Of a stretch of 64,000 nt of DNA, positions 19,999-28,459 are shown piece by piece. The stretch lies in the NCBI RefSeq assembly GCF_014650895.1, contig NZ_BMVV01000003.1, positions 516,819 through 580,818 of the forward strand, given 5' to 3'. A model generated the notes under the pieces. That model made no database searches. It saw only the letters and a list, made by a program, of their open reading frames with translations, and was not told where the DNA came from. The stretch comes from Streptomyces omiyaensis. GTDB lineage: Bacteria > Actinomycetota > Actinomycetes > Streptomycetales > Streptomycetaceae. Numbering within the stretch: the first letter of the stretch is position 1; every line of letters starts with the position of its first letter. A program made the position numbers and the translations under genes.

Positions 19999-22900
19999 AT
20001 GGGACGCGGGGACCTGGCGGAGCCGGTGGGGCTGGTGCGCATCTGCGATCTGGCGGGCCGGCCGCGCGGCACCGGATTCGTCGCCGACCACGAGGGCACC
20101 CTCGTCACCAGCCACGAGGCCGTCGACGGACTCGCGCGCGTCGTGCTCCACGCGCCCGGCGAGCGGACCTGGCTCGCCGACGCCGACGCCATCGTCCCCC
20201 TCCCCGGCCACGGGCTCGCCGTGATCCGCACCGAGGGCCTCGGCGTCCCCCCGCTGCCGCTCGCCACCCGCGCGGCCGTCGAACCCGGCACCTACGTCCG
20301 GATCGCCGCGCACGGCTGGCGCGAGGCCCGCGTCCTCGGCCCCGCCGCCGTCACGTACACCGCGACCGACCGCTTCCACACCCTCCCCGACGCCCTCGAA
20401 CTCGCCATCGGCACCGAGGGGGCCGAGGCGCTGCGCCTCGGCGGCCCGGCGGCCGGCGGGCCCGTCCTCGACAGTGCCACCGGCACCGTCCTCGGCGTCC
20501 TCGGCACCGCCCTCCAGGGCGACCCGCGCGCCGCCGGACACGCCGTCCCGATCCGCCCCGACGGTCCCCTCGCCGCGCTGCTGCGCCGCAACGCGGCCAC
20601 GGTCCCCGCCTACGGCCCCGACCTCAACCTCGCCGCCGTCCTCGCCCTCACCGCCCCCACCGCCCTCCCGGCCGGCGACCCGTCCCCCTGGCCCGCGCCG
20701 GTCGCCCGCCCGGCCGCCCGCCGGGCCCTCACCCGCTTCGCCGCCGGAGCCGACCCCGACCCCGCCCCCGTGCTCGCCGTCGTCGGCGAACCCGGCTGCG
20801 GGCGGACCACCCTGCTCGGCACCGTCTGCGAGGAGCGGGCGCGCGGAGCCGCGCCCGCGCCGACCGTACGGCTCCGCGGCGCCGACCTGCGGGAGGGGGA
20901 CGGCTCCGTCGCCGACGCCGTCGGGCGGGTCCTGCACCACGCCGCCCGGATCGCGGCCGCCTCCGGGGACGCCGGGGACACCGTCACCCCCGAGCGGGCC
21001 GCCGGCCTCGCCCGGGAGGCCGGGCGGCCGCTCCTCGTCGTCCTCGACGGACCCGAGGAGATGCCCCCGCTCCTCGTCCACCGGCTCGCCGGATGGACCG
21101 GCGCCACCGAGCACTGGCTGCGCGCCCACGGCGCCCGGCTCGTCCTCGCCTGCCGGCCCGAGTACGCCGACCGGGCGGCGGAGCTCTGGAGCGAGCCCCC
21201 CGCCGTGCTGCCCCTCGGCGACCTCACCGACGACGAGGCCCGGACCGTGCGCCGGGGGTACGGGCTCGCGGACGACGCCCTCGCCGACGCCGACGCCCGG
21301 CACCCGCTCGCCCTGCGGCTGCTCGCCGAGGTGCGGGCCGCGCTCCCCGGCGAGGTGCCCGGCCGCCCCGGCCGCGCCGAGATCTTCACCGCCCACCTGG
21401 ACCTGATGTGCCTGCGGATCGCGGTCCGGATCGCCGCCGGCACCCGCCCGCTGCCCGGCGGCACCGCCGTCCGGCGGCTCGCCGCGCGGGTCACCGGCCA
21501 GGTCCACGAGGCCGCCCGGCGCTGCCTCGGCCCCGGCCACGGCCTCCTCGACCGCGCCTCCTTCGAGGAGCTGTTCCCGTGGCGCGAGGGCTGGGCCTCC
21601 GCCGTCCTCACCGAGGGCCTCCTCGTCCCCGCCGGCACCGGCTACCGCTTCGCCCACGAGGAGCTCTCCGACTGGCTCCAGGCCGCCCACCTCGACCTCG
21701 ACGCCGCCCTCCGGTCCCTCGTCCACGACCGGCCGCCCACCGAGCGCCCCGATCCCCCCGCCCCCGTCCCGGACCGGGATCCGGATCCCGCCGCGGCTCC
21801 GGTCCCGGAACCCGGCCCGGACCCCGCCCCCGTCCGGCCGCGCGGACGGCGACGGCGCGCGGCGGCCGCGGACGGCGGCGAGGGCGCAGACGTCCGCGGG
21901 GACCGGGACGCGGCCGCCGGAGCAGCCCCGGACCCCGCCCAGCCGCCGGTGCCGCGCCACCGGGTGGGGACGGTCGTCCAGGCCCTGCTGCTCGCCCACC
22001 GGGAGGGCGGCCCGGACGCCCTCGCGCCCCGGCTGCGCGCGCTCGTCGACTTCCTGGCCGCGCCGGACACCCGGACGCGGGACGAGGCCGTGTGGTGGGC
22101 GGGCGCCCTGCTCGCCCGGACCCTCGCCGGGATCGGCGACCCGCGCCCCTACCTGCCCGTGCTGCGGCGGCTCGCCGACCGGGTGGGCGAGGACGACGGC
22201 CGGGCCGCCGGGCTCGGCGCCTTCGGGCCCGCCTGGTGGCGCGAGACGCACGTCGGGGAGGACGAGCGGGCCGACCTGCTCCGGCGGCTGGTCACCGGCG
22301 ACCCGGCCTACGCCGGCCTGGCCGAGGAGCTGCTCGCCGCCGCGCCCCGGGCCGTCCAGCCCCTGCTCTGCCGCTGGTTCACGGACGGCCGGACCCTGGC
22401 CTCCCGCCCGTACACCACCGTCGCCGTCCTCGCCCAGGAACTCCTCCACGCCCACCGGGGGCTCGCCCCCGACGACCTGTGCGAGGCGCTGGCCGGCACC
22501 GCCCACCCGCTCGCCGAGGGACTGCTGGGCGCGCTCGTCGACGACGAACCGGCCGCGCTCTGCCGGGCCGTGGACCGGTGGGCCCACGACGACGCGCGGC
22601 CCGAGCGGCGCACCGCAGCGGCCGTCTACGGCAGCCTGCTGGCCGCCCGCGGCCCCCGGGGGCAGGACCGCGAGCTGCTCCGGTACGCGGCGGGCGCGCT
22701 GCTCGCCCGGACCGGCGACCGGCGGCCGCACGGAGCCGCCCTCGGCATCCTCGTCCGCGACCCGCACACCCGGAGCCGGTACCTGGACCGCGCCCTCGCC
22801 GACCCCCGTACCCCCGCCGACGCCCTCGTGGCGGCGCTCCCCGGCCACCCCGGGCCGGTCCTCGACGCCCTCCGGGAGCGGCTGGACGCGGGACGCGACC

Positions 22901-23508
22901 CGGGCGGCGTCCTGCGGGCGCTCGCCGCCGTCGACACGCCCGCCCTCACCCGCGGGATCGCCGCCCTCGTCCGGGAGTACGTGATCCGCCGCCCCGAGGG
23001 CGCCGGACACGCCGCCGGCTACGTCGACCTGCGGTTCGAGGAGGGGCCGACCGCGCGGGCGGTCCTCTTCCCCCTGGTCGTCGGCCTGATCCACGGCCGG
23101 CCCGCCGCCGTCCGGCGCGCCCTCGCGCCCGTCCTCGCCGCCCCCGGCACCGGCGCCTCCCGCCACCTGCGGGCCGAGCTCCTCGACGTCCTCCTCGACC
23201 ACGAGACCCACGCCGCCGAGCCGGGGGAGCGGACCGTGCCGGACGCGCTGCTGACCGCCGCCGCCGAGGGCGCCGCCCGCCGTACGCCGCCGCGCAACCG
23301 CGCGCTGCTGGCCCGCACCGGCGCCCTCTACGCCCGCGACCCGGGCGGCCCCGCCCACCGCGACCGGCTGCTCGCCGCGCTCGCCGCCGACCACCCGGCC
23401 TTCGCCGCGCTGCTCGCGCAGAGCGTGCCCGCACCGCGCGGACCCGCCACAGTCTCCATGCCGATGCGAACCGACGGGCGCGGGCATGGCAGTCTTAGAC
23501 CTGCGTAA
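19999..23508 (+). CDS. Large STAND-like protein with degenerate trypsin-like domain and degenerate P-loop
   Basis: A 1169-residue protein. Residues 1-190 look like a trypsin-like fold (RGTGFVADHEGTLVTSHEAV ... GGPVLD), but the nucleophile position before GGPVLD is Ala 152, the Asp block reads GHGLAVI, and the His position is shifted. A P-loop NTPase domain follows: GEPGCGRTT at 263-271 has Arg instead of the Walker A Lys, and LLVVLDGPEE is the Walker B-like strand. A Pro/Asp-rich linker (about 580-650) leads to a C-terminal region of repeated helices. The architecture resembles STAND signalling proteins, but both catalytic centres look impaired. It lies between truB and ribF. Function unknown. 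Confidence 0.72.
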   Translation: MGRGDLAEPVGLVRICDLAGRPRGTGFVADHEGTLVTSHEAVDGLARVVLHAPGERTWLADADAIVPLPGHGLAVIRTEGLGVPPLPLATRAAVEPGTYVRIAAHGWREARVLGPAAVTYTATDRFHTLPDALELAIGTEGAEALRLGGPAAGGPVLDSATGTVLGVLGTALQGDPRAAGHAVPIRPDGPLAALLRRNAATVPAYGPDLNLAAVLALTAPTALPAGDPSPWPAPVARPAARRALTRFAAGADPDPAPVLAVVGEPGCGRTTLLGTVCEERARGAAPAPTVRLRGADLREGDGSVADAVGRVLHHAARIAAASGDAGDTVTPERAAGLAREAGRPLLVVLDGPEEMPPLLVHRLAGWTGATEHWLRAHGARLVLACRPEYADRAAELWSEPPAVLPLGDLTDDEARTVRRGYGLADDALADADARHPLALRLLAEVRAALPGEVPGRPGRAEIFTAHLDLMCLRIAVRIAAGTRPLPGGTAVRRLAARVTGQVHEAARRCLGPGHGLLDRASFEELFPWREGWASAVLTEGLLVPAGTGYRFAHEELSDWLQAAHLDLDAALRSLVHDRPPTERPDPPAPVPDRDPDPAAAPVPEPGPDPAPVRPRGRRRRAAAADGGEGADVRGDRDAAAGAAPDPAQPPVPRHRVGTVVQALLLAHREGGPDALAPRLRALVDFLAAPDTRTRDEAVWWAGALLARTLAGIGDPRPYLPVLRRLADRVGEDDGRAAGLGAFGPAWWRETHVGEDERADLLRRLVTGDPAYAGLAEELLAAAPRAVQPLLCRWFTDGRTLASRPYTTVAVLAQELLHAHRGLAPDDLCEALAGTAHPLAEGLLGALVDDEPAALCRAVDRWAHDDARPERRTAAAVYGSLLAARGPRGQDRELLRYAAGALLARTGDRRPHGAALGILVRDPHTRSRYLDRALADPRTPADALVAALPGHPGPVLDALRERLDAGRDPGGVLRALAAVDTPALTRGIAALVREYVIRRPEGAGHAAGYVDLRFEEGPTARAVLFPLVVGLIHGRPAAVRRALAPVLAAPGTGASRHLRAELLDVLLDHETHAAEPGERTVPDALLTAAAEGAARRTPPRNRALLARTGALYARDPGGPAHRDRLLAALAADHPAFAALLAQSVPAPRGPATVSMPMRTDGRGHGSLRPA

Positions 23509-23548
23509 TGGGCGCACAGGGCGAACAGGCGGACGAGGAGCGGTCACA

Positions 23549-24508
23549 GTGCAGCGCTGGCGTGGCTTGGAGGACATCCCCCAGGACTGGGGGCGCAGCG
23601 TCGTCACCATCGGCTCCTACGACGGAGTGCACCGCGGGCACCAGCTGATCATCGGGCGGGCCGTCGAGCGCGCCCGCGAGCTGGGCGTCCCCACCGTCGT
23701 GGTGACCTTCGACCCGCACCCCTCCGAGGTGGTGCGCCCGGGCAGCCATCCGCCGCTGCTCGCCCCGCACCACCGGCGCGCCGAGCTGATGGCCGAGCTG
23801 GGCGTGGACGCGGTCCTCGTGCTCCCCTTCACCGCCGAGTTCTCGCAGCTGTCGCCGGCCGACTTCATCGTCAAGGTGCTCGTCGACAAGCTGCACGCCC
23901 GGGCCGTCATCGAGGGCCCCAACTTCCGCTTCGGCCACCGCGCCGCGGGCAACGTGGAGTTCCTCACCGAGCTGGGCGCCACCTACGACTACGAGGTCGA
24001 GGTCATCGACCTGTACGTGAGCGGCGCCGCCGGCGGCGGACAGCCCTTCTCCTCCACCCTGACCCGTCGGCTGGTGGCCGAGGGCGACGTGACCGGCGCC
24101 GCCGAGATCCTCGGCCGCCCGCACCGCGTCGAGGGCATCGTCGTGCGCGGCGCCCAGCGCGGCCGCGAACTGGGCTTCCCCACCGCCAACGTGGAGACCC
24201 TGCCGCACACCGCGATCCCCGCCGACGGGGTCTACGCCGGCTGGCTGACCGCGGCGGGCGAGCGGATGCCGGCGGCGATCTCCGTCGGCACCAACCCGCA
24301 GTTCGACGGCACCGAGCGGACGGTGGAGGCGTACGCGATCGACCGCGAGGGCCTCGACCTGTACGGGCTCCACGTCACCGTCGACTTCCTCGCCTACGTG
24401 CGCGGCATGCTCAAGTTCGACACCCTCGACGACCTGCTGGTGGCGATGGCCGCCGACGTCGAGAAGTGCCGGACCCTGACGGCCGCGTACGACGCCGCCG
24501 GGGCCTGA
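23549..24508 (+). CDS. ribF: Bifunctional riboflavin kinase / FAD synthetase
   Basis: A 319-residue enzyme that makes FMN from riboflavin and FAD from FMN. Seen: the N-terminal nucleotidyltransferase motif GSYDGVHRGHQ (usually GxFDGVHxGHQ), EGPNFRFGHRAAG and SSTLTRRLVAEGDV, then the C-terminal kinase domain HRVEGIVVRGAQRGRELG-FPTANV. GTG 23549 has GAGGAG 8 bases upstream. It starts 40 bases after the large NTPase-like gene and may be read through from it. Its products feed flavoenzymes, ThyX in this window among them. No FMN riboswitch-like leader was recognised. Confidence 0.95.
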   Translation: MQRWRGLEDIPQDWGRSVVTIGSYDGVHRGHQLIIGRAVERARELGVPTVVVTFDPHPSEVVRPGSHPPLLAPHHRRAELMAELGVDAVLVLPFTAEFSQLSPADFIVKVLVDKLHARAVIEGPNFRFGHRAAGNVEFLTELGATYDYEVEVIDLYVSGAAGGGQPFSSTLTRRLVAEGDVTGAAEILGRPHRVEGIVVRGAQRGRELGFPTANVETLPHTAIPADGVYAGWLTAAGERMPAAISVGTNPQFDGTERTVEAYAIDREGLDLYGLHVTVDFLAYVRGMLKFDTLDDLLVAMAADVEKCRTLTAAYDAAGA

Positions 24509-24532
24509 CCGCCCCGCGCCCCCGTTCCCGGG

Positions 24533-24560
24533 GCCGCCGGACGGTGCGCCGCCCGGCGGC
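24533..24560. terminator. Hairpin between convergent ribF and the ABC ATPase gene
   Basis: GCCGCCGG (24533-24540) pairs with CCGGCGGC (24553-24560) around a 12-nt loop in the 58-base gap between convergent genes. Confidence 0.5.
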
Positions 24561-24566
24561 GGCCGC

Positions 24567-25553
24567 TCAGTCCTCGCGGGCCGCCGCCCAGTGGCAGGCC
24601 ACGCCCCCCTCCCCGCCGCCCGCGCGGAGCACCGGCAGCGGCTCGGTGCGGCAGCGGTCGGCGACCGGCGCCGCCTCGCCCGAGGCCAGCACGTGGCAGC
24701 GGGCGTGGAAGCGGCAGCCGCCGGGGATCCGCGCCGGGTCCGGCGGTTCGCCGCCCAGCACCACCGGGGCCGTCTCCGACTCCGGCAGCACCGACAGCAG
24801 GGCCCGGGTGTACGGATGCCGGGGCGCCGTCAGCACGGTCTCGACCGGGCCCGTCTCCACCACCCGGCCCAGGTACATGACCGCCACCCGGTCCGCGATG
24901 TTCCAGGCGAGGCCCAGGTCGTGCGTCACGACCAGGGCCGAGAGGCCGAGTTCGTCGCGCAGCCGGAGCAGCAGCGCCAGGATCTCGCCGCGCACCGACG
25001 CGTCCAGGGAGGCCACCGGCTCGTCCGCGACGATGAGCTCGGGCTCCAGGACGAGCGCCCCCGCGATCACCACCCGCTGCCGCTGGCCGCCGGACAGCTC
25101 GTGCGGATAGCGCAGGAAGAACCGCTCGGGGGGCCGCAGCCCCGCCCGGGACAGCGCCTCCGCGACCGCCGCGCGCTCCTCGGCGCCGTTGCGGTGGACG
25201 CCGTGGATCCGCAGCCCCTCGGCGACCGCCTCGTACACGGTGTGCCGCGGGTTGAGCGAGCCGCTCGGGTCCTGGAGGACGAGCTGGGCGCGGCGGCGGT
25301 AGGCCTTCAGCGCCCGCGAGGTGTACGCGAGGGGCTCCCCGGCGAAGGAGACCGTGCCGGCCCCCGGCCGCACCAGGCCGAGGAGGGTGCGGGCCAGGGT
25401 CGTCTTGCCGCAGCCGGACTCGCCGACCAGGGCCACGATCTCGCCCGCGCCGATCTCCAGGTCCACCCCGTCGACCGCCCGGGCGGGCGGGGCGCCCCGC
25501 CGCCCCGGGAAGGCGACGTGCACCCCGCTGGCGGTCAGCAGCCCACTCGTCAT
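24567..25553 (-). CDS. Dipeptide/oligopeptide ABC transporter ATP-binding protein (DppF/OppF-like)
   Basis: A 328-residue ATPase. Seen: Walker A GESGCGKTT near residue 44, signature LSGGQRQRV, Walker B LIVADEPVASLD, the switch His in VVTHDLG, and the Cys-bearing C-terminal oligopeptide-transporter extension (IPGGCRFHARC) that can hold an iron-sulfur site in this family. ATG 25553 overlaps the stop of the partner ATPase (ATGA). It energises uptake through the two permeases encoded upstream. Substrate specificity cannot be read from the ATPase. Confidence 0.94.
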   Translation of the reverse strand: MTSGLLTASGVHVAFPGRRGAPPARAVDGVDLEIGAGEIVALVGESGCGKTTLARTLLGLVRPGAGTVSFAGEPLAYTSRALKAYRRRAQLVLQDPSGSLNPRHTVYEAVAEGLRIHGVHRNGAEERAAVAEALSRAGLRPPERFFLRYPHELSGGQRQRVVIAGALVLEPELIVADEPVASLDASVRGEILALLLRLRDELGLSALVVTHDLGLAWNIADRVAVMYLGRVVETGPVETVLTAPRHPYTRALLSVLPESETAPVVLGGEPPDPARIPGGCRFHARCHVLASGEAAPVADRCRTEPLPVLRAGGGEGGVACHWAAARED

Positions 25554-26518
25554 CCGCGCTCACTCCCCACGTGCAGGCAGGCGGCCCGGCGCCCGGCGCC
25601 CGCCGCCCGCAGTTCCTGGTCGTCCTCGGCGCACGCCGCGACCGCCACCGGGCAGCGCGGGTGGAAGGCGCAGCCGTCGGGCAGCGCCGCCGGGTCCGGC
25701 GGGTCGCCGGGCAGGCCGCGCGGCGCCCGCCGCGAGGCCGGGTCCCCGATCCGGGGGAAGGCCGAGGAGAGCGCCCGCCCGTAGGGGTGGGCGGCCGCCC
25801 GGTACACCTCGGCGGCCGGTCCCTCCTCGACGATCCGGCCCGCGTACATGACGGCGAGCCGGTCGCAGGCGTCGGCGAGCACCGCCAGGTCGTGGCTGAT
25901 CATCATCAGGCCGATGGACTCCTCGGCCACCAGCCGCTCGATGAGCCGCAGGATCTGCGCCTGGATCATCACGTCGAGCGCGGTGGTCGGCTCGTCGGCG
26001 ACGATCAGGCGCGGTGCGCAGGCGAGCGCCATCGCGATCATCACGCGCTGCCGCTGCCCGCCGGAGAGCTCGTGCGGATAGCCGGCGGCCCGGGAGGCGG
26101 GCAGCCCGACCTGTTCGAGGAGGGCGGCGACCCGCTTGCGGGCCTGCGCGGGGGTGGCCCGGCCGTGCACCAGGAGCGGCTCGGCGATCTGGTCGCCGAT
26201 CCGGCGCACCGCGTTCAGCGAGTGCATCGCGCCCTGGAAGACGATCGAGGCGCCCGCCCAGCGGACCGCCCGCAGCCGCCCCCACTTCATGGCGAGCACG
26301 TCCTCCCCGTCGAGGAGGATCTCGCCGTCGAGCCGGGCGGCCGGGGGGAGCAGCCGCAGCAGGGCGAGCGCCAGCGTCGACTTCCCGCAGCCGGACTCGC
26401 CGGCCACGCCCAGCTTCGACCCGGCCTCCAGCGTGAGGTCGACCCCGCGCACGGCGGGGACGGCGCCGGCCCCGGAGCCGTACGTGACCCTCAGGTCCCT
26501 GATCTTCAGGAGGCTCAA
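25550..26518 (-). CDS. Dipeptide/oligopeptide ABC transporter ATP-binding protein (DppD/OppD-like)
   Basis: A 322-residue ATPase: Walker A GESGCGKST, signature LSGGQRQRV, Walker B LIVADEPTTALD, SHDLAVLADACDRLAVMYAG, and the oligopeptide-transporter C-terminal Cys motif (LPDGCAFHPRCPVA). The start is TTG at 26518, which overlaps the permease stop as TTGA and has a G-rich stretch upstream; no better start lies nearby. It pairs with the DppF-like ATPase to form the heterodimeric motor. Confidence 0.93.
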   Translation of the reverse strand: MSLLKIRDLRVTYGSGAGAVPAVRGVDLTLEAGSKLGVAGESGCGKSTLALALLRLLPPAARLDGEILLDGEDVLAMKWGRLRAVRWAGASIVFQGAMHSLNAVRRIGDQIAEPLLVHGRATPAQARKRVAALLEQVGLPASRAAGYPHELSGGQRQRVMIAMALACAPRLIVADEPTTALDVMIQAQILRLIERLVAEESIGLMMISHDLAVLADACDRLAVMYAGRIVEEGPAAEVYRAAAHPYGRALSSAFPRIGDPASRRAPRGLPGDPPDPAALPDGCAFHPRCPVAVAACAEDDQELRAAGAGRRAACLHVGSERG

Positions 26519-27399
26519 CGCCCCACCCCCAGCCTCGGGTTGAGCACGGATTCGACGGCCCGGCCGCAGAGCGTGAAGGCGAGCGCGACCAGCGCGATCG
26601 CGATCCCCGGCGGGGCCAGGTACCACCAGTGCCCGGAGGAGACCGCGCCCGCCTCGCGCGCGTCCTGGAGCATCCCGCCCCAGGACACCACGGTCGGGTC
26701 GCCGAGCCCGAGGAAGGCGAGGGTGGCCTCGGTGAGGATCGCGGTGGAGATGCCGAGGGTGGTCTGGGCGAGGACCAGCGGCATCACGTTCGGCAGCACG
26801 TGCCGGGCCATGACGTGCCGGTGGCCGCCGCCGAGGGCGGTGGCCCGCTCGATGTAGGGGCGGGACTCGACGGCGATCGTCTGCGCCCGCACCAGCCGGG
26901 CGGTGGTCGGCCAGGAGGTGACGCCGATGGCGAGGACCACCGTCCACATCGACCGGGACATCACGGTCGCCAGCACGATCGCCAGGACCAGCGTCGGCAT
27001 CACCAGGAACCAGTCGGTGATCCGCATCACGACGGTGGAGAGCCAGCCGCCGTAGTGGCCCGCGAGGACCCCGACGAGGGTCCCGATGGCGACCGACAGG
27101 ACCGCCGCGAGCAGCCCCACCAGCAGCGAGATCCGCGCCCCCCAGACCAGCAGCCCGAGCAGCGACCGGCCGAACTGGTCGGTGCCCAGGGGGAACTCGG
27201 CGCTGGGCGGCTCCAGGGCCGTGCCGGGCGCGTTCGTCACCGACTGCACGTCGGCCCCGACGGTCAGCGGCGCGGTGACCGCGAGCAGCGCGATCAGGGC
27301 CAGCCCGGCGAGCCCGTAGAGGCCCGCCCGGTGGCTCCGGTACGTCTTCCAGAAGCGTGCCGCGGAGCCCCTGCGGCGCTCCCACGCGAGAGAGGTCAT
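26515..27399 (-). CDS. Dipeptide/oligopeptide ABC transporter permease (DppC-like)
   Basis: A 294-residue inner-membrane permease. Seen: an N-terminal charged stretch, a first transmembrane helix (LYGLAGLALIALLAVTAPL), FPLGTDQFGRSLLGLLVWGARISL, several further helices, and the coupling-loop motif YIERATALGGGHRHVMARHVLPN (EAAxxxGxxxxxxxxxHxLP type). ATG 27399 overlaps the DppB-like stop (ATGA). It forms the translocation pore with the adjacent permease. Confidence 0.94.
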   Translation of the reverse strand: MTSLAWERRRGSAARFWKTYRSHRAGLYGLAGLALIALLAVTAPLTVGADVQSVTNAPGTALEPPSAEFPLGTDQFGRSLLGLLVWGARISLLVGLLAAVLSVAIGTLVGVLAGHYGGWLSTVVMRITDWFLVMPTLVLAIVLATVMSRSMWTVVLAIGVTSWPTTARLVRAQTIAVESRPYIERATALGGGHRHVMARHVLPNVMPLVLAQTTLGISTAILTEATLAFLGLGDPTVVSWGGMLQDAREAGAVSSGHWWYLAPPGIAIALVALAFTLCGRAVESVLNPRLGVGR

Positions 27400-28457
27400 C
27401 GGCCCACCCGGGGGTCGAGCAGCGGATAGAGCAGGTCGGCGAGGAGGTTCATGAGGATCATCGCCCCGGCGAAGACGACGAACAGGCCCTGGACGAGCGG
27501 CAGGTCGGGCACGCTCAGCGCCTGGTAGAAGAGGCCGCCGAGACCCGGCCAGGAGAAGACCGTCTCCACCAGGATCGAACCGGCCGCCACGTGGCCCAGG
27601 TTGATGAAGACCATGGTGACGGTCGGCAGCAGGGCGTTCGGCACCGCGTGCCGGCGCCGCACCTCGTCGTCCCTGAGGCCCTTCGCGCGGGCGGTCGTCA
27701 GGTAGTCGCCGCCCATCTCGTCGAGGAGCGAGGAGCGCATCACCAGGAGCGTCTGCGCGTAGCCGACCGCGACCAGCGTCACCACCGGCAGGACGAGGTG
27801 GTGGGCGACGTCGAGGACGTGGGCGAAGCCGGTCTCGCCGGTCCCCGACTCCATGCCGCCGGTCGGGAAGAGCCCCGGGACCGGGCCCATGCCCACCGAG
27901 AAGACGATGATGAGCAGCAGGCCGAGCCAGAAGGACGGCACCGACCACAGGGTGAGCGCGATCCCGGTGTTCACCCGGTCGCCGAGGCCGCCGTGCCGCC
28001 ACGCGGAGCGGGTGCCGAGCCACAGCCCGAGGGCCGAGTAGAGCACCACGGCGACGCCGGTGAGGAGCAGCGTCGCCGGCAGCTTCGCCGCGATCAGCTC
28101 GCCGACCGGGGCGCGGAACTGGAAGGAGGTGCCGAGGTCGCCGCCGAGCGCCTTCGCGCAGTAGTCGGCGAACTGCTGCCACAGCGGCAGATCGAGGCCG
28201 AACTGGCGCCTCAGGGTGGCCAGTTGTTCGGCGGAGGTGGGGATGCCGTGGGTCATCGCCTTGACCGGGTCGCCGGGGATGATCCGGAAGAGGAAGAAGC
28301 TGGTGACCAGTACGGCGAAGAGGGAGACGAGCGCGCCGCCCAGCTTCCCCGCCGCGTGGCGGAGGTAGCCGGAGGAGACGCCGGTGCGGGGTGCGCCGTC
28401 CGTGGCGCGGGCCTCCTCGGCCCGCGCCACGCCGGCGGGGGTGCTTGCCGTCGTCAT
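27396..28457 (-). CDS. Dipeptide/oligopeptide ABC transporter permease (DppB-like)
   Basis: A 353-residue permease: a cytoplasmic N-terminus of about 35 residues, a first helix (GGALVSLFAVLVTSFFLFRI), IIPGDPVKAM, then RRQFGLDLPLWQQF and the coupling motif DYLTTARAKGLRDDEVRRRHAVPNALLP. These are the marks of the DppB/OppB half of peptide or nickel transporters. ATG 28457 comes two bases after the substrate-binding-protein stop, so all five transporter genes form a tight operon. Confidence 0.94.
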   Translation of the reverse strand: MTTASTPAGVARAEEARATDGAPRTGVSSGYLRHAAGKLGGALVSLFAVLVTSFFLFRIIPGDPVKAMTHGIPTSAEQLATLRRQFGLDLPLWQQFADYCAKALGGDLGTSFQFRAPVGELIAAKLPATLLLTGVAVVLYSALGLWLGTRSAWRHGGLGDRVNTGIALTLWSVPSFWLGLLLIIVFSVGMGPVPGLFPTGGMESGTGETGFAHVLDVAHHLVLPVVTLVAVGYAQTLLVMRSSLLDEMGGDYLTTARAKGLRDDEVRRRHAVPNALLPTVTMVFINLGHVAAGSILVETVFSWPGLGGLFYQALSVPDLPLVQGLFVVFAGAMILMNLLADLLYPLLDPRVGR

Positions 28458-28459
28458 CG

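Noticed and set aside
18564..23498. 1644-codon plus-strand open frame overlapping truB and the large NTPase-like gene
   Set aside because: Shadow frame of high-G+C coding DNA: Arg/Pro-only composition, no domain and no ribosome-binding site. The other frame carries recognisable domains.
23440..23548. FMN riboswitch before ribF
   Set aside because: Only 40 non-coding bases are present and none of the conserved RFN-element words was seen.
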